Positions 16,339-26,188 of a DNA stretch of 36,436 nucleotides are shown here, piece after piece; position 1 is the stretch's first letter, and each line of letters begins with the position of its first letter. A program made the translations under genes and the position numbers. The DNA is from Pseudomonadota bacterium (GTDB lineage: Bacteria; Pseudomonadota; Gammaproteobacteria; SURF-13), in the NCBI GenBank assembly GCA_027624315.1, contig JAQBXX010000015.1:1-36436 (forward strand). Direction: 5' to 3'. Under the pieces are notes generated by a model. The model saw only the letters and a program-made list of their open reading frames with translations, did not search any database and had not been told where the DNA came from.

Positions 16339-17134
16339 ATTGTCCGGCCGGTTTACGATAAGCCCACCACATCAGCCCAAAGCCTGCGAAGATCATCGGC
16401 AACGATAACACCTGGCCCATCGTCACCCAGTCGAACGCGAGATAACCGAGCTGCGCGTCGGGCACGCGCACGAATTCCACCATAAAACGGAACAGGCCGT
16501 AAAATACCAAAAACATTCCCGACACCGCCATCGTGGGGCGCGGTTTGGCGGAGTAACTCCACAAGATAATAAATAGCAGCGCGCCCTCCAGCGCCGCCTG
16601 ATACAACTGCGACGGATGGCGTGCCAGCGGCCCGCCGGTGGGGAAGATCATGGCCCACGGCACGTCGCTCACCCTGCCCCACAGCTCACCGTTGATAAAG
16701 TTGCCGATGCGTCCGGCGCCGAGGCCGATGGGCACGAGCGGCGCGAGGAAGTCCGTCATCTCGAAAAAGCGCACGTGCAGCTTGCGCGCATACAGCGCCA
16801 TGGCGAGCAGTACGCCGATCAGCCCGCCGTGAAACGACATGCCGCCCTGCCACAGCTTGAAGATATTGAGCGGTTCGGCAATGTAGGCCGCCAGGTCATA
16901 AAACAGGATGTAACCGATGCGCCCGCCCAGCATCACGCCGAGCGCACCATACACCACCAGATCGCTGACCTGCTCCGGCGTGATGATAGCCCCCGGCCGC
17001 CGCGCACGCCGCACGCCCAGCCACCAGACGGCGGCGAAACCGGCGAGATACATCAGGCCGTACCAGTGAACCTTGAGCGGTCCAAGGTGCAGTGCGACGG
17101 GATCGATGGCGGGATAAGTAATCATTTGTTCCAT
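16328..17134 (-). CDS. lgt: Prolipoprotein diacylglyceryl transferase
   Basis: Lgt attaches diacylglycerol from phosphatidylglycerol to the lipobox cysteine of prolipoproteins in the inner membrane. The 268-residue protein has about seven membrane segments, the [11 protein letters not shown] entry, the SFHGGLIG stretch and the family signature [22 protein letters not shown] 17134 is used; ATG 17125 (MITYPAID) is also possible. The gene leads the series lgt, toxin, antitoxin, thyA, folA, each joined by overlaps or gaps under ten bases, so it likely supplies the promoter for the whole operon. The last codons overlap the toxin start. Confidence 0.97.
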   Translation of the reverse strand: MEQMITYPAIDPVALHLGPLKVHWYGLMYLAGFAAVWWLGVRRARRPGAIITPEQVSDLVVYGALGVMLGGRIGYILFYDLAAYIAEPLNIFKLWQGGMSFHGGLIGVLLAMALYARKLHVRFFEMTDFLAPLVPIGLGAGRIGNFINGELWGRVSDVPWAMIFPTGGPLARHPSQLYQAALEGALLFIILWSYSAKPRPTMAVSGMFLVFYGLFRFMVEFVRVPDAQLGYLAFDWVTMGQVLSLPMIFAGFGLMWWAYRKPAGQYGV

Positions 17135-17211
17135 TATCGCCTACGCGGGGTGAAGGCAAAAGATTATTTGCAGCAAGGCGGCGAAAGTGCAACCCGGTTT
17201 CGGGTGCAGGG

Positions 17212-18405
17212 CTATTCCATCACCCTGCGCGCAAAAAACGCCTTGAGGTAATCCGTTTCCGGAATCGCGGCATGTACGGGGTGGTCGGGCCCCTGGTGGC
17301 CCTGTGCGATGATTTGCAGGATGTGCTGTTGGGCGCACGCGGCCTGTTGCATCGCGTGCAATAGTTCTGCGCGTGACAGGTGATAGGAGCACGAGGCCGA
17401 AACCAGAATGCCGTCGGGGGCGAGCAGCGCGAGCGCCATCTGGTTCAGGCGGCGGTAGGCTTGCAGCCCCTGGGCGTGATCCTTTTTGCGTTTGATAAAC
17501 GCAGGCGGATCGAGCACGATTACGTCGAAGGCTGCGCCATCGTCATGCAATGCCTTGAGCGCGTCGAAGGCATCGGCCTTCAGCGTGCCTACACGCGACG
17601 TGACCTGGTTCAGCGCGGCGTTGCGGCGTACGAATTCGAGCGCCTGCTCCGAGGCGTCAATGCACAGCACTGCGGATGCACCCGCCACCGCCGCCTGCAC
17701 ACCGAAAGCGCCGAGGTAGCTGAATACATCCAGTACGCGCCCGCCGCGTGCATGGTGCTGGGTGAGGGCGCGATTGATGCGGTGGTCATAGAACCAGCCG
17801 GTCTTCTGGCCATGCAGCAGCGGTGCCTCAAAGCGCACACCGTTTTCTTCCAGCAGCAGACACTCAGCGGCGGTGCCGTGTGCGGTTTCCACATAACTCG
17901 GCAAACCCTCCAGTGCGCGCATGGTGTTGTCGTTGCGCAACAGAATGACATCAGGATTGAGTACGTGGTGCAGCGCGCTCAGGACTTCAGTTTTTGCGCG
18001 CTCCATGCCGGCGGTGGTGATTTGCACCACGATAGTTGCGCCATAGCGGTCGACGACGAGGCCCGGCAGACCGTCGCCCTCGCCGAACACGAGACGGTAG
18101 TAAGGTTTGTCGAACAACTGCGTGCGCAGCGCGAGCGCGTGAGTGAGGCGTTGGGTCAGCAGTGCTGCACCCAGCACGCGCTGCGGCGCACGGCTGATGA
18201 GGCGCGCGCAGATGAGTGAGTGCGGATTGATGTAGCCGCTGCCGATGATTTTGCCGCGGCTGTCCTCAACACTGACTGCATCGCCCGGTTCGAACGCATC
18301 GAGCGGTGTGCGCTCGACATCGACCTCGTTGCTGAATACCCACAGGTGGCCCGCGCGCAGGCGGCGGTCTTCATTTTTTTTCAGGCGCAGAGGCGCAAGC
18401 GGCAT
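17212..18405 (-). CDS. rlmI: 23S rRNA m5C methyltransferase RlmI
   Basis: A 397-residue SAM-dependent methyltransferase of the RlmI/YccW group, which makes m5C1962 in E. coli 23S rRNA. An N-terminal PUA domain (about 1-75, [15 protein letters not shown]) is followed by the EEA-type linking domain and the Rossmann domain with [13 protein letters not shown] (motif I, about 225), [15 protein letters not shown] and the catalytic SASCSYHLS (about 345). Length equals that of E. coli RlmI (396). ATG 18405 gives the standard N-terminus. It is divergent from the DUF255 gene, with a histidine-kinase remnant between, and 77 bases separate it from lgt downstream, so it may start the lgt operon transcript. 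Confidence 0.93.
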   Translation of the reverse strand: MPLAPLRLKKNEDRRLRAGHLWVFSNEVDVERTPLDAFEPGDAVSVEDSRGKIIGSGYINPHSLICARLISRAPQRVLGAALLTQRLTHALALRTQLFDKPYYRLVFGEGDGLPGLVVDRYGATIVVQITTAGMERAKTEVLSALHHVLNPDVILLRNDNTMRALEGLPSYVETAHGTAAECLLLEENGVRFEAPLLHGQKTGWFYDHRINRALTQHHARGGRVLDVFSYLGAFGVQAAVAGASAVLCIDASEQALEFVRRNAALNQVTSRVGTLKADAFDALKALHDDGAAFDVIVLDPPAFIKRKKDHAQGLQAYRRLNQMALALLAPDGILVSASCSYHLSRAELLHAMQQAACAQQHILQIIAQGHQGPDHPVHAAIPETDYLKAFFARRVME

Positions 18406-18433
18406 GATATGTTCCGGAAATCAAAAAAACGGT

Positions 18434-18547
18434 TTAAACGGTGGGTGGTGTCGTGCCGAATGCCAGGTAAACGCAGGTACTCGCCTCCGGCCCACTTGCG
18501 ATGTCGATGCGCCAGCCATAACGTTCGCAGATGTGCTTGACGAGCGG
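18434..18547 (-). pseudogene. C-terminal remnant of a sensor histidine kinase
   Basis: The minus strand here reads [20 protein letters not shown] and then [10 protein letters not shown] before a stop at 18434-18436. This is the last part of a HATPase_c domain (the 'LGLAIVKRICERYGW...S..G.GT...L.F' end of sensor kinases). No ATP-binding N, G1 or G2 boxes are upstream, and the neighbouring 110 bases give no recognisable kinase frame. It is probably what is left after a two-component gene was deleted between rlmI and the DUF255 gene. The 295-bp gap contains nothing else identifiable. Confidence 0.6.
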
Positions 18548-18700
18548 GGGTCTGTGAGGAAATCGTTCACGTTTGCAGTGATGTCGGGGTTGCCTTCTAT
18601 GAAGGGGACGCGCATGTTTAACCCCCAATGGTCTCTGGCGGCTGCAAGACAAACGCCCCAGCCCCAGCGTATAGTTAATTATGCCACCATGGAAAGGTCA

Positions 18701-20773
18701 ATGACTACGGCAGCCCCTCATCCCAACCGGCTGAGCCACGAGACCAGCCCCTACCTGCAACAGCACGCCCATAATCCGGTGGACTGGTATCCGTGGGGGG
18801 CGGAGGCGCTGGAGCGCGCCCGGCGCGAGGACAAGCCGATACTGCTTTCCATCGGCTACTCCGCGTGCCACTGGTGCCACGTCATGGCGCACGAGTCGTT
18901 CGAGGATACGGCCACCGCCGAGGTGATGAACGCGCTGTTCGTGAACATCAAGGTCGACCGCGAAGAGCGCCCCGATCTCGACCGCATTTATCAAACGGCG
19001 CACCACCTGCTCACCCGGCGCAGTGGCGGCTGGCCGCTCACTATGATGCTGGCACCGGACAGCCACGCCCCGTACTTCGGCGGCACCTATTTTCCGCGTG
19101 AGGCACGTTACGGACTGCCGGCGTTCACCGACCTGCTGCAGCGCATCGCCCGCGCCTGGCACGAGCAGCGCAGCGATATCGAAGCGCAAAATCAGACCTT
19201 GGTCGCGGCGCTGGCTTGCGCCCCGCCCACTGGCGCCAAACCCGTACTCAATGCCGTGCCGCTCGCCGCCGCGCGCCATCAACTGGAATCCAGTTTTGAT
19301 GCGCACCACGGTGGCTTTGGCGGTGCGCCAAAATTTCCGCACCCGCCGCATATCGAACGCTTGCTGCGCCACTATGCGCACAGCCTGGCGGGCGAGCCGG
19401 ATGCCGAGGCGCTGCGCATGGCCACCGCCACACTGCGCGCGATGGCGCAAGGTGGCATCTACGACCAGCTCGGCGGCGGCTTCTGCCGCTACGCGGTGGA
19501 CGAGCGCTGGATGATTCCGCATTTTGAAAAAATGCTGTATGACAACGGTCTGCTGCTCGGCCTTTACGCACAGGCGTATGCGCTGGCGCAGGAAGAATTG
19601 TTCAAATCCACCGCGCTCGACACCGCGCGTTGGGTGCTGCGCGAAATGCAGTCACCGGAGGGCGGTTACTACTCCGCACTCGACGCTGACTCGGAAGGCC
19701 ACGAAGGAAAATTTTACGTGTGGTCGCGGGATGAAATCCGCGCCGTGCTCGATGCGCAGGAATACGATGTCGTCGCGCGCCGCTTTGGCCTGATTCAAGC
19801 CGCCAATTTTGAAGACAGCGCATGGCACTTATATGCGGCGGCGGATAGCGCAACCATCGCGCATGAATTGCATTTAACCGAGACACAAGTCGTGGAAATT
19901 ATCGATTCCGCGCGCCGCACATTATTCGCCGCGCGTGAAGCGCGCGTAAGACCCGGCCGCGATGAAAAAATCCTCACCTCGTGGAACGCGCTCATGACCA
20001 AAGGCATGGCGCAGGCCGGGCGCCTGCTGGACGCGCCGGAGTGCACCGCCTCCGCCGAACGTGCGCTCGATTTTATCCATGCCACGCTGTGGGCCAATGG
20101 ACGCTTGCTCGCCACGTATAAAGACGGCAAGGCGCATCTTTCGGCCTATCTCGATGACCATGCATTTCTGCTCGATGCGCTGCTCGAAATGCTGCAAACG
20201 CGCTGGCGCACCAGCGACTTGCAATTCGCCGTTGCAATCGCTGACGTCATGCTCGAACACTTTGAGGATAAACAGAACGGCGGATTCTTCTTTACCGCCG
20301 ACGATCACGAGCAACTCATTCAGCGCCCCAGGCCGCTCTCCGACGACGCCACACCTTCCGGCAACGGCATTGCGGCGCTGGCGCTGGGCAGGCTCGGTCA
20401 CCTGCTGGGTGAGCCGCGCTATCTCGACGCCGCCACGCGCACACTCGAAGCCGCATGGAGCGAAGTGGCGCGCATGCCGTACGCACACGGCACGCTGCTC
20501 GATGCGCTCGAAGAGCAGTTGAATCCGCCGCCCATCATCGTCCTGCGCGGCGATGCCGCAGCACTGCAACCGTGGCGCGATCTGTGTAACAAACATTACG
20601 CCCCGCGCCGCCTCGCGTTCGCCATTCCCGCGAGCGAACAAAATCTCCCCGGCGTGCTCGCGCAGCAGAGCCCGGCAACAGGCGTCACGGCCTATGTGTG
20701 CGAGGGAGTGTCCTGTTCCGCGCCCATCACGGAGCTTGCCGCGCTCGAAGCAAGACTCGCAGCGCGCAAATAA
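18701..20773 (+). CDS. DUF255 thioredoxin-domain protein (YyaL/SPATA20 family)
   Basis: A 690-residue cytoplasmic protein. Residues 1-160 are a DsbH-like thioredoxin fold with the family's N-terminal [18 protein letters not shown] and the CxxC site [24 protein letters not shown] and GGWPLT follow. The rest is an (alpha/alpha)6 toroid like glycosidases and N-acylglucosamine epimerases, with [31 protein letters not shown] and [12 protein letters not shown]. The family is widespread but its reaction is not established. ATG 18701 follows GGAAAGG; ATG 18689 is an alternative. A possible -10, TATAGT, is at 18670-18675. Only 5 bases separate its stop from the convergent PfkB gene. Length fits the usual 660-700 residues. 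Confidence 0.9.
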   Translation: MTTAAPHPNRLSHETSPYLQQHAHNPVDWYPWGAEALERARREDKPILLSIGYSACHWCHVMAHESFEDTATAEVMNALFVNIKVDREERPDLDRIYQTAHHLLTRRSGGWPLTMMLAPDSHAPYFGGTYFPREARYGLPAFTDLLQRIARAWHEQRSDIEAQNQTLVAALACAPPTGAKPVLNAVPLAAARHQLESSFDAHHGGFGGAPKFPHPPHIERLLRHYAHSLAGEPDAEALRMATATLRAMAQGGIYDQLGGGFCRYAVDERWMIPHFEKMLYDNGLLLGLYAQAYALAQEELFKSTALDTARWVLREMQSPEGGYYSALDADSEGHEGKFYVWSRDEIRAVLDAQEYDVVARRFGLIQAANFEDSAWHLYAAADSATIAHELHLTETQVVEIIDSARRTLFAAREARVRPGRDEKILTSWNALMTKGMAQAGRLLDAPECTASAERALDFIHATLWANGRLLATYKDGKAHLSAYLDDHAFLLDALLEMLQTRWRTSDLQFAVAIADVMLEHFEDKQNGGFFFTADDHEQLIQRPRPLSDDATPSGNGIAALALGRLGHLLGEPRYLDAATRTLEAAWSEVARMPYAHGTLLDALEEQLNPPPIIVLRGDAAALQPWRDLCNKHYAPRRLAFAIPASEQNLPGVLAQQSPATGVTAYVCEGVSCSAPITELAALEARLAARK

Positions 20774-20778
20774 CGCTG

Positions 20779-21711
20779 CTACAGCGCATAACCGAAACTC
20801 TCTTTAAACCGCGCATCAAATTCCGCACGCGTAAAGCTGTGGTTCTGCGTGCCGGCGTGTTCGATCTTGAGCGCGCCCATGAGCGCCGCCATGCGTCCGG
20901 TGGTACCCCAGTCCAGACTGTTCATCAGGCCGTAGAGCAGGCCTGCGCGGTAGGCGTCGCCGCAGCCGGTGGGGTCTGATACCTTATCCACCTTCGCCAC
21001 CGGAATTTCCACGTGCTTGCCGTCGGCATAGATGCTGGAGCCATTGGCGCCGTGCGTGACGATGAGCGCATCGACGAGTTTGGAAAGTTCGTGCAGCGAT
21101 TTTCCGGTGCGCTGCTGCATGAGCTGGAGTTCGTAGTCGTTGAACGCGGCCCAGGTGGCCTGTTTCATGAAGGTCATGAGGTCGTTGCCGTCGTACATCG
21201 GCATGCCCTGGCCGGGATCGAAGATGAAGGGTATGCCGGCGGCGTGAAATTGCGTGGCGTGTTCCACCATGCCGTCACGCCCGTCGGGGGCGATGATGCC
21301 GATGCTCACGCCTTGCGCGTCGCTCACGCGGTTGGCGTGGGCGAAGTTCATCGCGCCCGGATGGAACGCGGTGATCTGGTTGTCGTCGAGATCGGTGGTG
21401 ATGAACGCCTGCGCGGTATAGCTGTGGTCGATGAGTTTGACGTGCGCGCGGTTGATGCCGCAGCGGCTCATCCAGTCTGCGTAAGGCCCGAAGTCGTTGC
21501 CCACCGTGCCCATCGGCAGCGCCTTGCCGCCCAGCAGGTTGAGGTTGTAGGCGATGTTGCCCGCGCAGCCGCCGAATTCGCGGCGCAGGTCGGGCACCAG
21601 AAACGAGACGCTCAGGATGTGCACCTGGCTGGGAATGATGTGATTCTTGAAGCGGTCATGAAACACCATGATGGTGTCGTAGGCGAACGAACCGCAGATC
21701 AGTGCAGACAT
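20779..21711 (-). CDS. PfkB-family carbohydrate/nucleoside kinase
   Basis: A 310-residue member of the ribokinase/PfkB superfamily, which phosphorylates sugars or nucleosides with ATP. The first PfkB signature region is FGGCAGNIAYNLNLLGG (about 46-62), where the GG motif hinges the lid, and the second is DPTGCGDAYRAGLL (about 245-258), whose GCGD holds the catalytic Asp and anion hole. VSFLVPDLRREFGGCAGN is like the adenosine-kinase-type group annotated as 'carbohydrate kinase family' in proteobacteria. Substrate cannot be assigned; adenosine or ribose-like sugars are candidates. ATG 21711 fits the MSALICGSFAYDT start. dgkA lies 15 bases upstream on the same strand, so the two may be co-transcribed. 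Confidence 0.9.
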   Translation of the reverse strand: MSALICGSFAYDTIMVFHDRFKNHIIPSQVHILSVSFLVPDLRREFGGCAGNIAYNLNLLGGKALPMGTVGNDFGPYADWMSRCGINRAHVKLIDHSYTAQAFITTDLDDNQITAFHPGAMNFAHANRVSDAQGVSIGIIAPDGRDGMVEHATQFHAAGIPFIFDPGQGMPMYDGNDLMTFMKQATWAAFNDYELQLMQQRTGKSLHELSKLVDALIVTHGANGSSIYADGKHVEIPVAKVDKVSDPTGCGDAYRAGLLYGLMNSLDWGTTGRMAALMGALKIEHAGTQNHSFTRAEFDARFKESFGYAL

Positions 21712-21726
21712 ATAAACCCCATGTGA

Positions 21727-22107
21727 TTAAAAATAAAATTGATCCAATAATATCAATGCCCAGACCAGCGCTGCGTTGACGAGCGCAAGCAGTACCGCGC
21801 CTGATCCCATATCCTTGGCGCGTCCCGCGAGCGTGTGATGCTCCGTGCCGATGCGGTCTACGGCGGCTTCGATACTGGAGTTGATGACCTCGACGACCAG
21901 CACCAGCAGCAGGCTGCCCAGCAGGAGTGCGCGTTCCACGCCATTACTTCCCAGCCACAGTGCAAGCGGGGCAAAAAGAATGAACAGTGCGACTTCGAGC
22001 CGGAACGCTGCTTCATTTTGAAATGCAGACTTGATGCCCGCCAGCGAGTAACCGAACGCGCGGATAAGCCGCGCGATTTCGCCACCTTTCGATATTTTAT
22101 TTTTCAT
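21727..22107 (-). CDS. dgkA: Diacylglycerol kinase
   Basis: A small 126-residue inner-membrane kinase, trimeric in E. coli, that phosphorylates diacylglycerol released by membrane-derived oligosaccharide synthesis. Three transmembrane helices (about 44-62, 66-86 and 105-124) follow an amphipathic N-terminus. The signature EVINSSIEAAVDRIG with catalytic Glu residues, the FRLEVALF helix and AKDMGSGAV are present. ATG 22107 (MKNKISKGG) gives the usual length; the frame extends upstream to 22146 without similarity. The divergent lpxH-like gene starts 146 bases away. Base composition is AT-richer than neighbours in the N-terminal part. Confidence 0.93.
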   Translation of the reverse strand: MKNKISKGGEIARLIRAFGYSLAGIKSAFQNEAAFRLEVALFILFAPLALWLGSNGVERALLLGSLLLVLVVEVINSSIEAAVDRIGTEHHTLAGRAKDMGSGAVLLALVNAALVWALILLDQFYF

Positions 22108-22252
22108 GGCTGTGTGTTTACACGTTTGACTGGCGCAAATCAACACGCTGCATATCAGGGCGAAATTTTTTATTTCTCACGCCACATTTAAATAAAATTG
22201 TAACACAAGGCATGGATGATGCAGAAAATTAAACGGTTACGGAGGAAAGTTC

Positions 22253-23041
22253 ATGAGACCTCTGCGTTTTCGCTCTATCTGGATATCTGACGTACACCTC
22301 GGCATTCGCGCATGCAAGGCGGAGTTTTTGCTCGATTTTCTGAATCACACCGAGTCCGATTACCTCTATCTCATCGGCGACATGATCGATGTGTGGAGCA
22401 TGAAGGCCCTCTGGTACTGGCCGCAACTGCACAATGAAGTGATTCAAGCCATCATGCGCAAGGCGGCCAATGGCACCAAGGTGATTTACGTGCCGGGCAA
22501 TCACGATGAATTGTTTCGTGATTATGTGGGGCACACGTTCGCGCGCATCAAGATATGCGCGGATGCCATTCATAAAACCGCGGACGGACGCAGGCTGCTG
22601 GTGATACACGGCGACGAGTTCGACAGCATCGTCAAGCACAGCAAGTGGCTCGCTATACTGGGTAGCGGCATGTATGAATTTCTGCTGCTCAGCAACCGTA
22701 GCGTCAATTATTTCCGCCGCAGGCTGGGTTTTCCCTACTGGTCGCTGGCTGCCTATCTCAAGCACAAGGTGAAGAACGCCGTGAACTTCATCAGCAGCTT
22801 CGAGCAGGCCCTGGTACACGAAGCGCGCCGGCGCAAGGTGCACGGGGTGGTGTGCGGCCATATCCACAAGGCCGCCATCGCGGAGTATGACGGCATCCTG
22901 TACTGCAATGATGGCGACTGGGTGGAGAGCTGTACTGCGCTGGTAGAAAACGGCGAAGGCAGGCTGGAGGTGATCCACTGGGCGGAAGAGAGTGTGGTGC
23001 TGCTTAAAGAGGAGGAGTATGAGAATTGCTATAGTCAGTGA
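22253..23041 (+). CDS. LpxH-like UDP-2,3-diacylglucosamine diphosphatase family phosphoesterase
   Basis: A 262-residue calcineurin-like metallophosphoesterase. Metal-binding motifs appear in order: ISDVHLG (about 11-17), LIGDMIDVW, VPGNHDE, VIHGDEFD and CGHIHKA. The arrangement is that of LpxH and its relatives, which cleave UDP-2,3-diacylglucosamine to lipid X in lipid A synthesis. The insert region (YWPQLHNEVIQ; FISSFEQALV) is like the larger 'UDP-2,3-diacylglucosamine diphosphatase' group often paired with a glycosyltransferase rather than canonical 240-residue LpxH, so a role in another glycolipid pathway is possible. ATG 22253 has GGAGGAAAG eight bases upstream. Its last 23 bases overlap the next gene. 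Confidence 0.88.
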   Translation: MRPLRFRSIWISDVHLGIRACKAEFLLDFLNHTESDYLYLIGDMIDVWSMKALWYWPQLHNEVIQAIMRKAANGTKVIYVPGNHDELFRDYVGHTFARIKICADAIHKTADGRRLLVIHGDEFDSIVKHSKWLAILGSGMYEFLLLSNRSVNYFRRRLGFPYWSLAAYLKHKVKNAVNFISSFEQALVHEARRRKVHGVVCGHIHKAAIAEYDGILYCNDGDWVESCTALVENGEGRLEVIHWAEESVVLLKEEEYENCYSQ

Positions 23042-24056
23042 CGCCTGGTTTCCGCAAATTAACGGTGTTGTCACCACTCTTTCCAAGACCATACAGGAAC
23101 TGGAAAAATCCGGTCACGACATCCACACCGTCACTCCGGATAAATTCAAGACCCTTCCATGCCCTACGTATCCGGAGATCAGGCTCGCGCTTGCCCCTCG
23201 ACGCAAGGTGTATAAAATGCTGGCCACACTACAACCCGATGCGGTGCATATTGCCACCGAAGGCCCGCTCGGTCTGGCCGCACGCGCCTGGTGCATAAAA
23301 CGCGGCTTTCCCTTCACCACTTCATTTCACACCCGCTTTCCGGAGTATGTGAATTTTCGCTTTGGCATCCCGTTGTTCCTGACCTATGCCTATCAGCGCT
23401 GGTTTCACAATCGAGCGAAATACACCATGGTAGCGACCGAGGCGCTGAAACAGGAATTGCATGCGAAGGGTTTTACGAATCTGGCCATCTGGTCGCGCGG
23501 CGTGGATACGGAATTGTTCCATCCACGCGACAAGTCCCTGGTCTCTCATGCGCGGCCAGTCTTCGCCTATTTGGGGCGTGTGGCAGTGGAGAAAAATATT
23601 GAAGCCTTTTTGAAGCTTGATCTGCCGGGCACAAAATATGTCATTGGCGACGGTCCCGATAGGGTGAAGATGAAGCAACGTTATCCCGAGGTGCAGTTCG
23701 CCGGCTTTAAAACCGGTGAGGATTTGGCGCGCCATCTCGCGTGCGCGGATGTATTTGTGTTTTCCAGCCGCACCGATACCTTCGGCCTGGTGGTCATCGA
23801 GGCGCTTGCCTGTGGCGTGCCGGTGGCGGCCTATCCGGTGCGCGGGCCGGGCGACATTATCATCAACGGCGAGACGGGCTATCTGGATGAAGACCTGCGG
23901 GAGGCGGCACTCAGGGCGCTATCCTTGAGTGCCGAACGCTGCCGTGCCGGGGCGCTGCTCTATACGTGGCATGAGTGCACACAGCAGTTTGTTACGCACC
24001 TCATTGCTGCCGCCGCGGCGGGAAACGCAGGCGAGGTGGTTACGGCTTCCAGGTAA
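23019..24056 (+). CDS. Glycosyltransferase family 4 (GT-B) protein
   Basis: A 345-residue retaining GT-B enzyme. It opens with [20 protein letters not shown], the acceptor-side motif typical of GT4 lipid glycosyltransferases; [14 protein letters not shown] and [12 protein letters not shown] follow. The C-terminal donor domain has [20 protein letters not shown] and the sugar-nucleotide motif [17 protein letters not shown] with the EX7E-type glutamates. The start ATG 23019 lies within the lpxH-like gene behind GAGGAGGAG, so the two are translationally coupled and likely act on one glycolipid. Relatives include mannosyl- and glucosyl-diacylglycerol synthases; the substrate is not decided here. 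The 3' end overlaps the convergent gcvPB by 17 bases. Confidence 0.88.
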   Translation: MRIAIVSDAWFPQINGVVTTLSKTIQELEKSGHDIHTVTPDKFKTLPCPTYPEIRLALAPRRKVYKMLATLQPDAVHIATEGPLGLAARAWCIKRGFPFTTSFHTRFPEYVNFRFGIPLFLTYAYQRWFHNRAKYTMVATEALKQELHAKGFTNLAIWSRGVDTELFHPRDKSLVSHARPVFAYLGRVAVEKNIEAFLKLDLPGTKYVIGDGPDRVKMKQRYPEVQFAGFKTGEDLARHLACADVFVFSSRTDTFGLVVIEALACGVPVAAYPVRGPGDIIINGETGYLDEDLREAALRALSLSAERCRAGALLYTWHECTQQFVTHLIAAAAAGNAGEVVTASR

Positions 24057-25488
24057 GGTTCAGTTCGCGCGCCGCCTTTACGTCATCCAGGCGCCGCACA
24101 GGCGTGGTGTATGGTGCGCCCTTCACCGTCGCGGGAGAGGTGTGTGCCTCGATGAGTATCTTTTGCATCGCGTCGATAAAGCCGTCCAGCTCTTCCTTGC
24201 TCTCGGTCTCGGTCGGCTCGATCAACAGGCACTCCGGCACGAGCAGGGGGAAATAGGTCGTCGGCGCATGGTAGCCATAGTCGAGCAAACGCTTGGCGAC
24301 ATCCATCGCATTCACGCCGGTTTCGTCCTTGAGCTTTTTCAGGGTGAGAATGAATTCATGCGTCGCGCGACGCTTGGGGAAGGCGGCGACGAATCCCACC
24401 TGCGTGAGGCGCGCCATCAGATAGTTGGCATTGAGCGTCGCATAGTGCGCCACGCGCGGCATGCCCTCGCGCCCGAGCAGACGCGCGTAGACGTAGGCGC
24501 GCAGCAGTACGCCCGCATTGCCCATGTGCGCGGACAAACGCCCGATGGATTGCGGGCAATCTTTTTCCGTGAGCCAGCGGTAGCTGCCATCGTTTTCTTT
24601 GCCCACGATGGGGATGGGTAGAAACGGCTTCAGTTTTTCGTTCACACCCACCGGACCCGCGCCGGGGCCGCCGCCGCCGTGCGGCGTGGAGAAGGTCTTG
24701 TGCAGGTTCATGTGGATGACGTCGAAGCCCATGTCGCCCGGTTTGACCAGGCCGAGAATGGCGTTGAGGTTGGCGCCGTCGTAATACAGCAGGCCGCCAG
24801 CGTCATGCACGATCGTGCGTACCTCCAGAATGTCTTTTTCAAACACGCCGAGCGTTGAAGGATTGGTGAGCATCAGGCCAGCGGTGTGCGGCCCCACCGC
24901 GGCGCGCAACAGTTCAAGGTCGATGTCGCCATTGTTATCGGTCGGGATCTCGCGCACCGTGTAGCCGCACATTGCGGCAGTGGCGGGGTTGGTGCCGTGC
25001 GCGGCGTCGGGCACCAGGATTTCAGTGCGCGCACTGTCGCCGCGCGCGTCGTGATAGGCGCGGATCATGGACACGCCAGCAAATTCGCCCTGCGCGCCGG
25101 CCATCGGCGTAAGCGATACCGCCTGCATGCCGGTGACGTCTTTGAGGATTTCCTGCAATTCATACATGCAGCCGAGAAAGCCCTGGCTGAAGCTTTCCGG
25201 GGCCTGCGGATGGCGGCCCGTAAATCCCGGCAGCAGCGCGATCTTGTTGCAGGCGCGCGGGTTGTACTTCATGGTGCAGGAGCCGAGCGGATAGAACTGC
25301 GTGTCGATGGAAAAATTCTTCTGCGACAATCTTGTGTAATGCCGCACCACCTGCATCTCGGACACCTCCGGCAACAAGGCCCGCTGCGCACGCCGAAGAT
25401 GTGATGGAATGCCGCCGGTCTCCGCCCGGTCGAGCGGGGACTGCGAAGGATTGGTACGGCCCGGTTGTGAGTGTTCAAAAATCAACAT
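24040..25488 (-). CDS. gcvPB: Glycine dehydrogenase (decarboxylating) subunit 2
   Basis: The C-terminal half of the glycine cleavage P-protein, here a separate 482-residue polypeptide that pairs with GcvPA. It carries the PLP site: [17 protein letters not shown], with the Schiff-base lysine near residue 264. [14 protein letters not shown] and [11 protein letters not shown] are also typical. With GcvPA it decarboxylates glycine and hands the aminomethyl group to lipoyl-GcvH. ATG 25488 lacks a strong ribosome binding site. It is the last gene of the gcv operon but is separated from gcvPA by tpx and a 128-bp palindromic element, so expression may be lower or from a second promoter. Confidence 0.96.
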   Translation of the reverse strand: MLIFEHSQPGRTNPSQSPLDRAETGGIPSHLRRAQRALLPEVSEMQVVRHYTRLSQKNFSIDTQFYPLGSCTMKYNPRACNKIALLPGFTGRHPQAPESFSQGFLGCMYELQEILKDVTGMQAVSLTPMAGAQGEFAGVSMIRAYHDARGDSARTEILVPDAAHGTNPATAAMCGYTVREIPTDNNGDIDLELLRAAVGPHTAGLMLTNPSTLGVFEKDILEVRTIVHDAGGLLYYDGANLNAILGLVKPGDMGFDVIHMNLHKTFSTPHGGGGPGAGPVGVNEKLKPFLPIPIVGKENDGSYRWLTEKDCPQSIGRLSAHMGNAGVLLRAYVYARLLGREGMPRVAHYATLNANYLMARLTQVGFVAAFPKRRATHEFILTLKKLKDETGVNAMDVAKRLLDYGYHAPTTYFPLLVPECLLIEPTETESKEELDGFIDAMQKILIEAHTSPATVKGAPYTTPVRRLDDVKAARELNLTWKP

Positions 25489-25532
25489 GTAGCCATGCTC
25501 TCGTCGTGACTCCGTGGAAAATCATCCATCAT

Positions 25533-25660
25533 GTAGGTTGGGTTAGCGGCCCTATCGCGTAACCCAACAAACCCAATCTGCAACACTGAGTATAGGCAGC
25601 ACACATCAACACTGGCTGTTGTTGGGTTACGGCGCAAAAAACGCGCCTAACCCAACCTAC
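25533..25660. repeat. REPIN-like doublet of GGTTGGGTTA hairpins
   Basis: A 14-bp perfect terminal inverted repeat, GTAGGTTGGGTTAG (25533-25546) against 25647-25660, bounds the element. A second, inner inverted repeat CGTAACCCAACAA (25558-25570) matches 25619-25631. Each end therefore forms its own hairpin (GTTGGGTTA...TAACCCAAC), and the two face each other around a 48-base centre. This is the layout of REPINs or small MITEs; the GTTGGGTTA words are known from scattered repeats in many bacteria. It lies in the 175-bp gap between tpx and gcvPB and contains no gene. Confidence 0.85.
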
Positions 25661-25663
25661 TGC

Positions 25664-26164
25664 TTATTTTAGTGCTGCCAGCGCCTTGTCGTAATCGGGC
25701 TCCTGCCCGATTTCGGGCACCAGCTCCGTGTATTTCACCTTGTCGTTCTCATCAATCACGACCACCGCGCGCGCGGTGATGCCGGCGAGCGGGCCGTCTT
25801 CGATCAGCACGCCGTAGTCCTTGGCGAAATGGCGGTCTCGCATCATCGAAAGCGTGATGACGTTTTGGGTGTTCTCCGCAGTGCAGAAGCGGTTCATGGC
25901 GAAGGGCAGATCGGCGGAGATCATCAGCATCACGGTGTCGGCGCTGGTCTTGGCGTGCTCGTTGAATTTTTGCGTACTCAGCGCACACACCGGCGTGTCG
26001 AGGCTGGGCACGATGTTGAGCAGTTTCTTTTTGCCGCGAAAATCGGCCAGCGTCTTGTTGGCGAGATTGGCATCGGCCAGGTTGAAGTCAGGGGCCTTGC
26101 TGCCGATTTTCGGCAGATCGCCGTTGGTGTGTATGGGGTTGCCTTTGAGTGTGATGGTGGCCAT
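25664..26164 (-). CDS. tpx: Thiol peroxidase (atypical 2-Cys peroxiredoxin)
   Basis: Tpx reduces hydroperoxides with thioredoxin. The 166-residue protein shows the peroxidatic Cys60 in PSLDTPVC and the resolving Cys94 in MNRFC, which match Cys61 and Cys95 of E. coli Tpx; MISADLPFA is another family mark. ATG 26164 has a purine-rich AAAAGGAGG six to seven bases upstream. The gene lies 24 bases after gcvPA and before gcvPB on the same strand, splitting two genes whose products form one enzyme. Read from the riboswitch-controlled transcript, it would rise with glycine. A promoter of its own within gcvPA is possible but not visible. Confidence 0.95.
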   Translation of the reverse strand: MATITLKGNPIHTNGDLPKIGSKAPDFNLADANLANKTLADFRGKKKLLNIVPSLDTPVCALSTQKFNEHAKTSADTVMLMISADLPFAMNRFCTAENTQNVITLSMMRDRHFAKDYGVLIEDGPLAGITARAVVVIDENDKVKYTELVPEIGQEPDYDKALAALK

Positions 26165-26188
26165 GTGAACCTCCTTTTGCGTTGAGAG

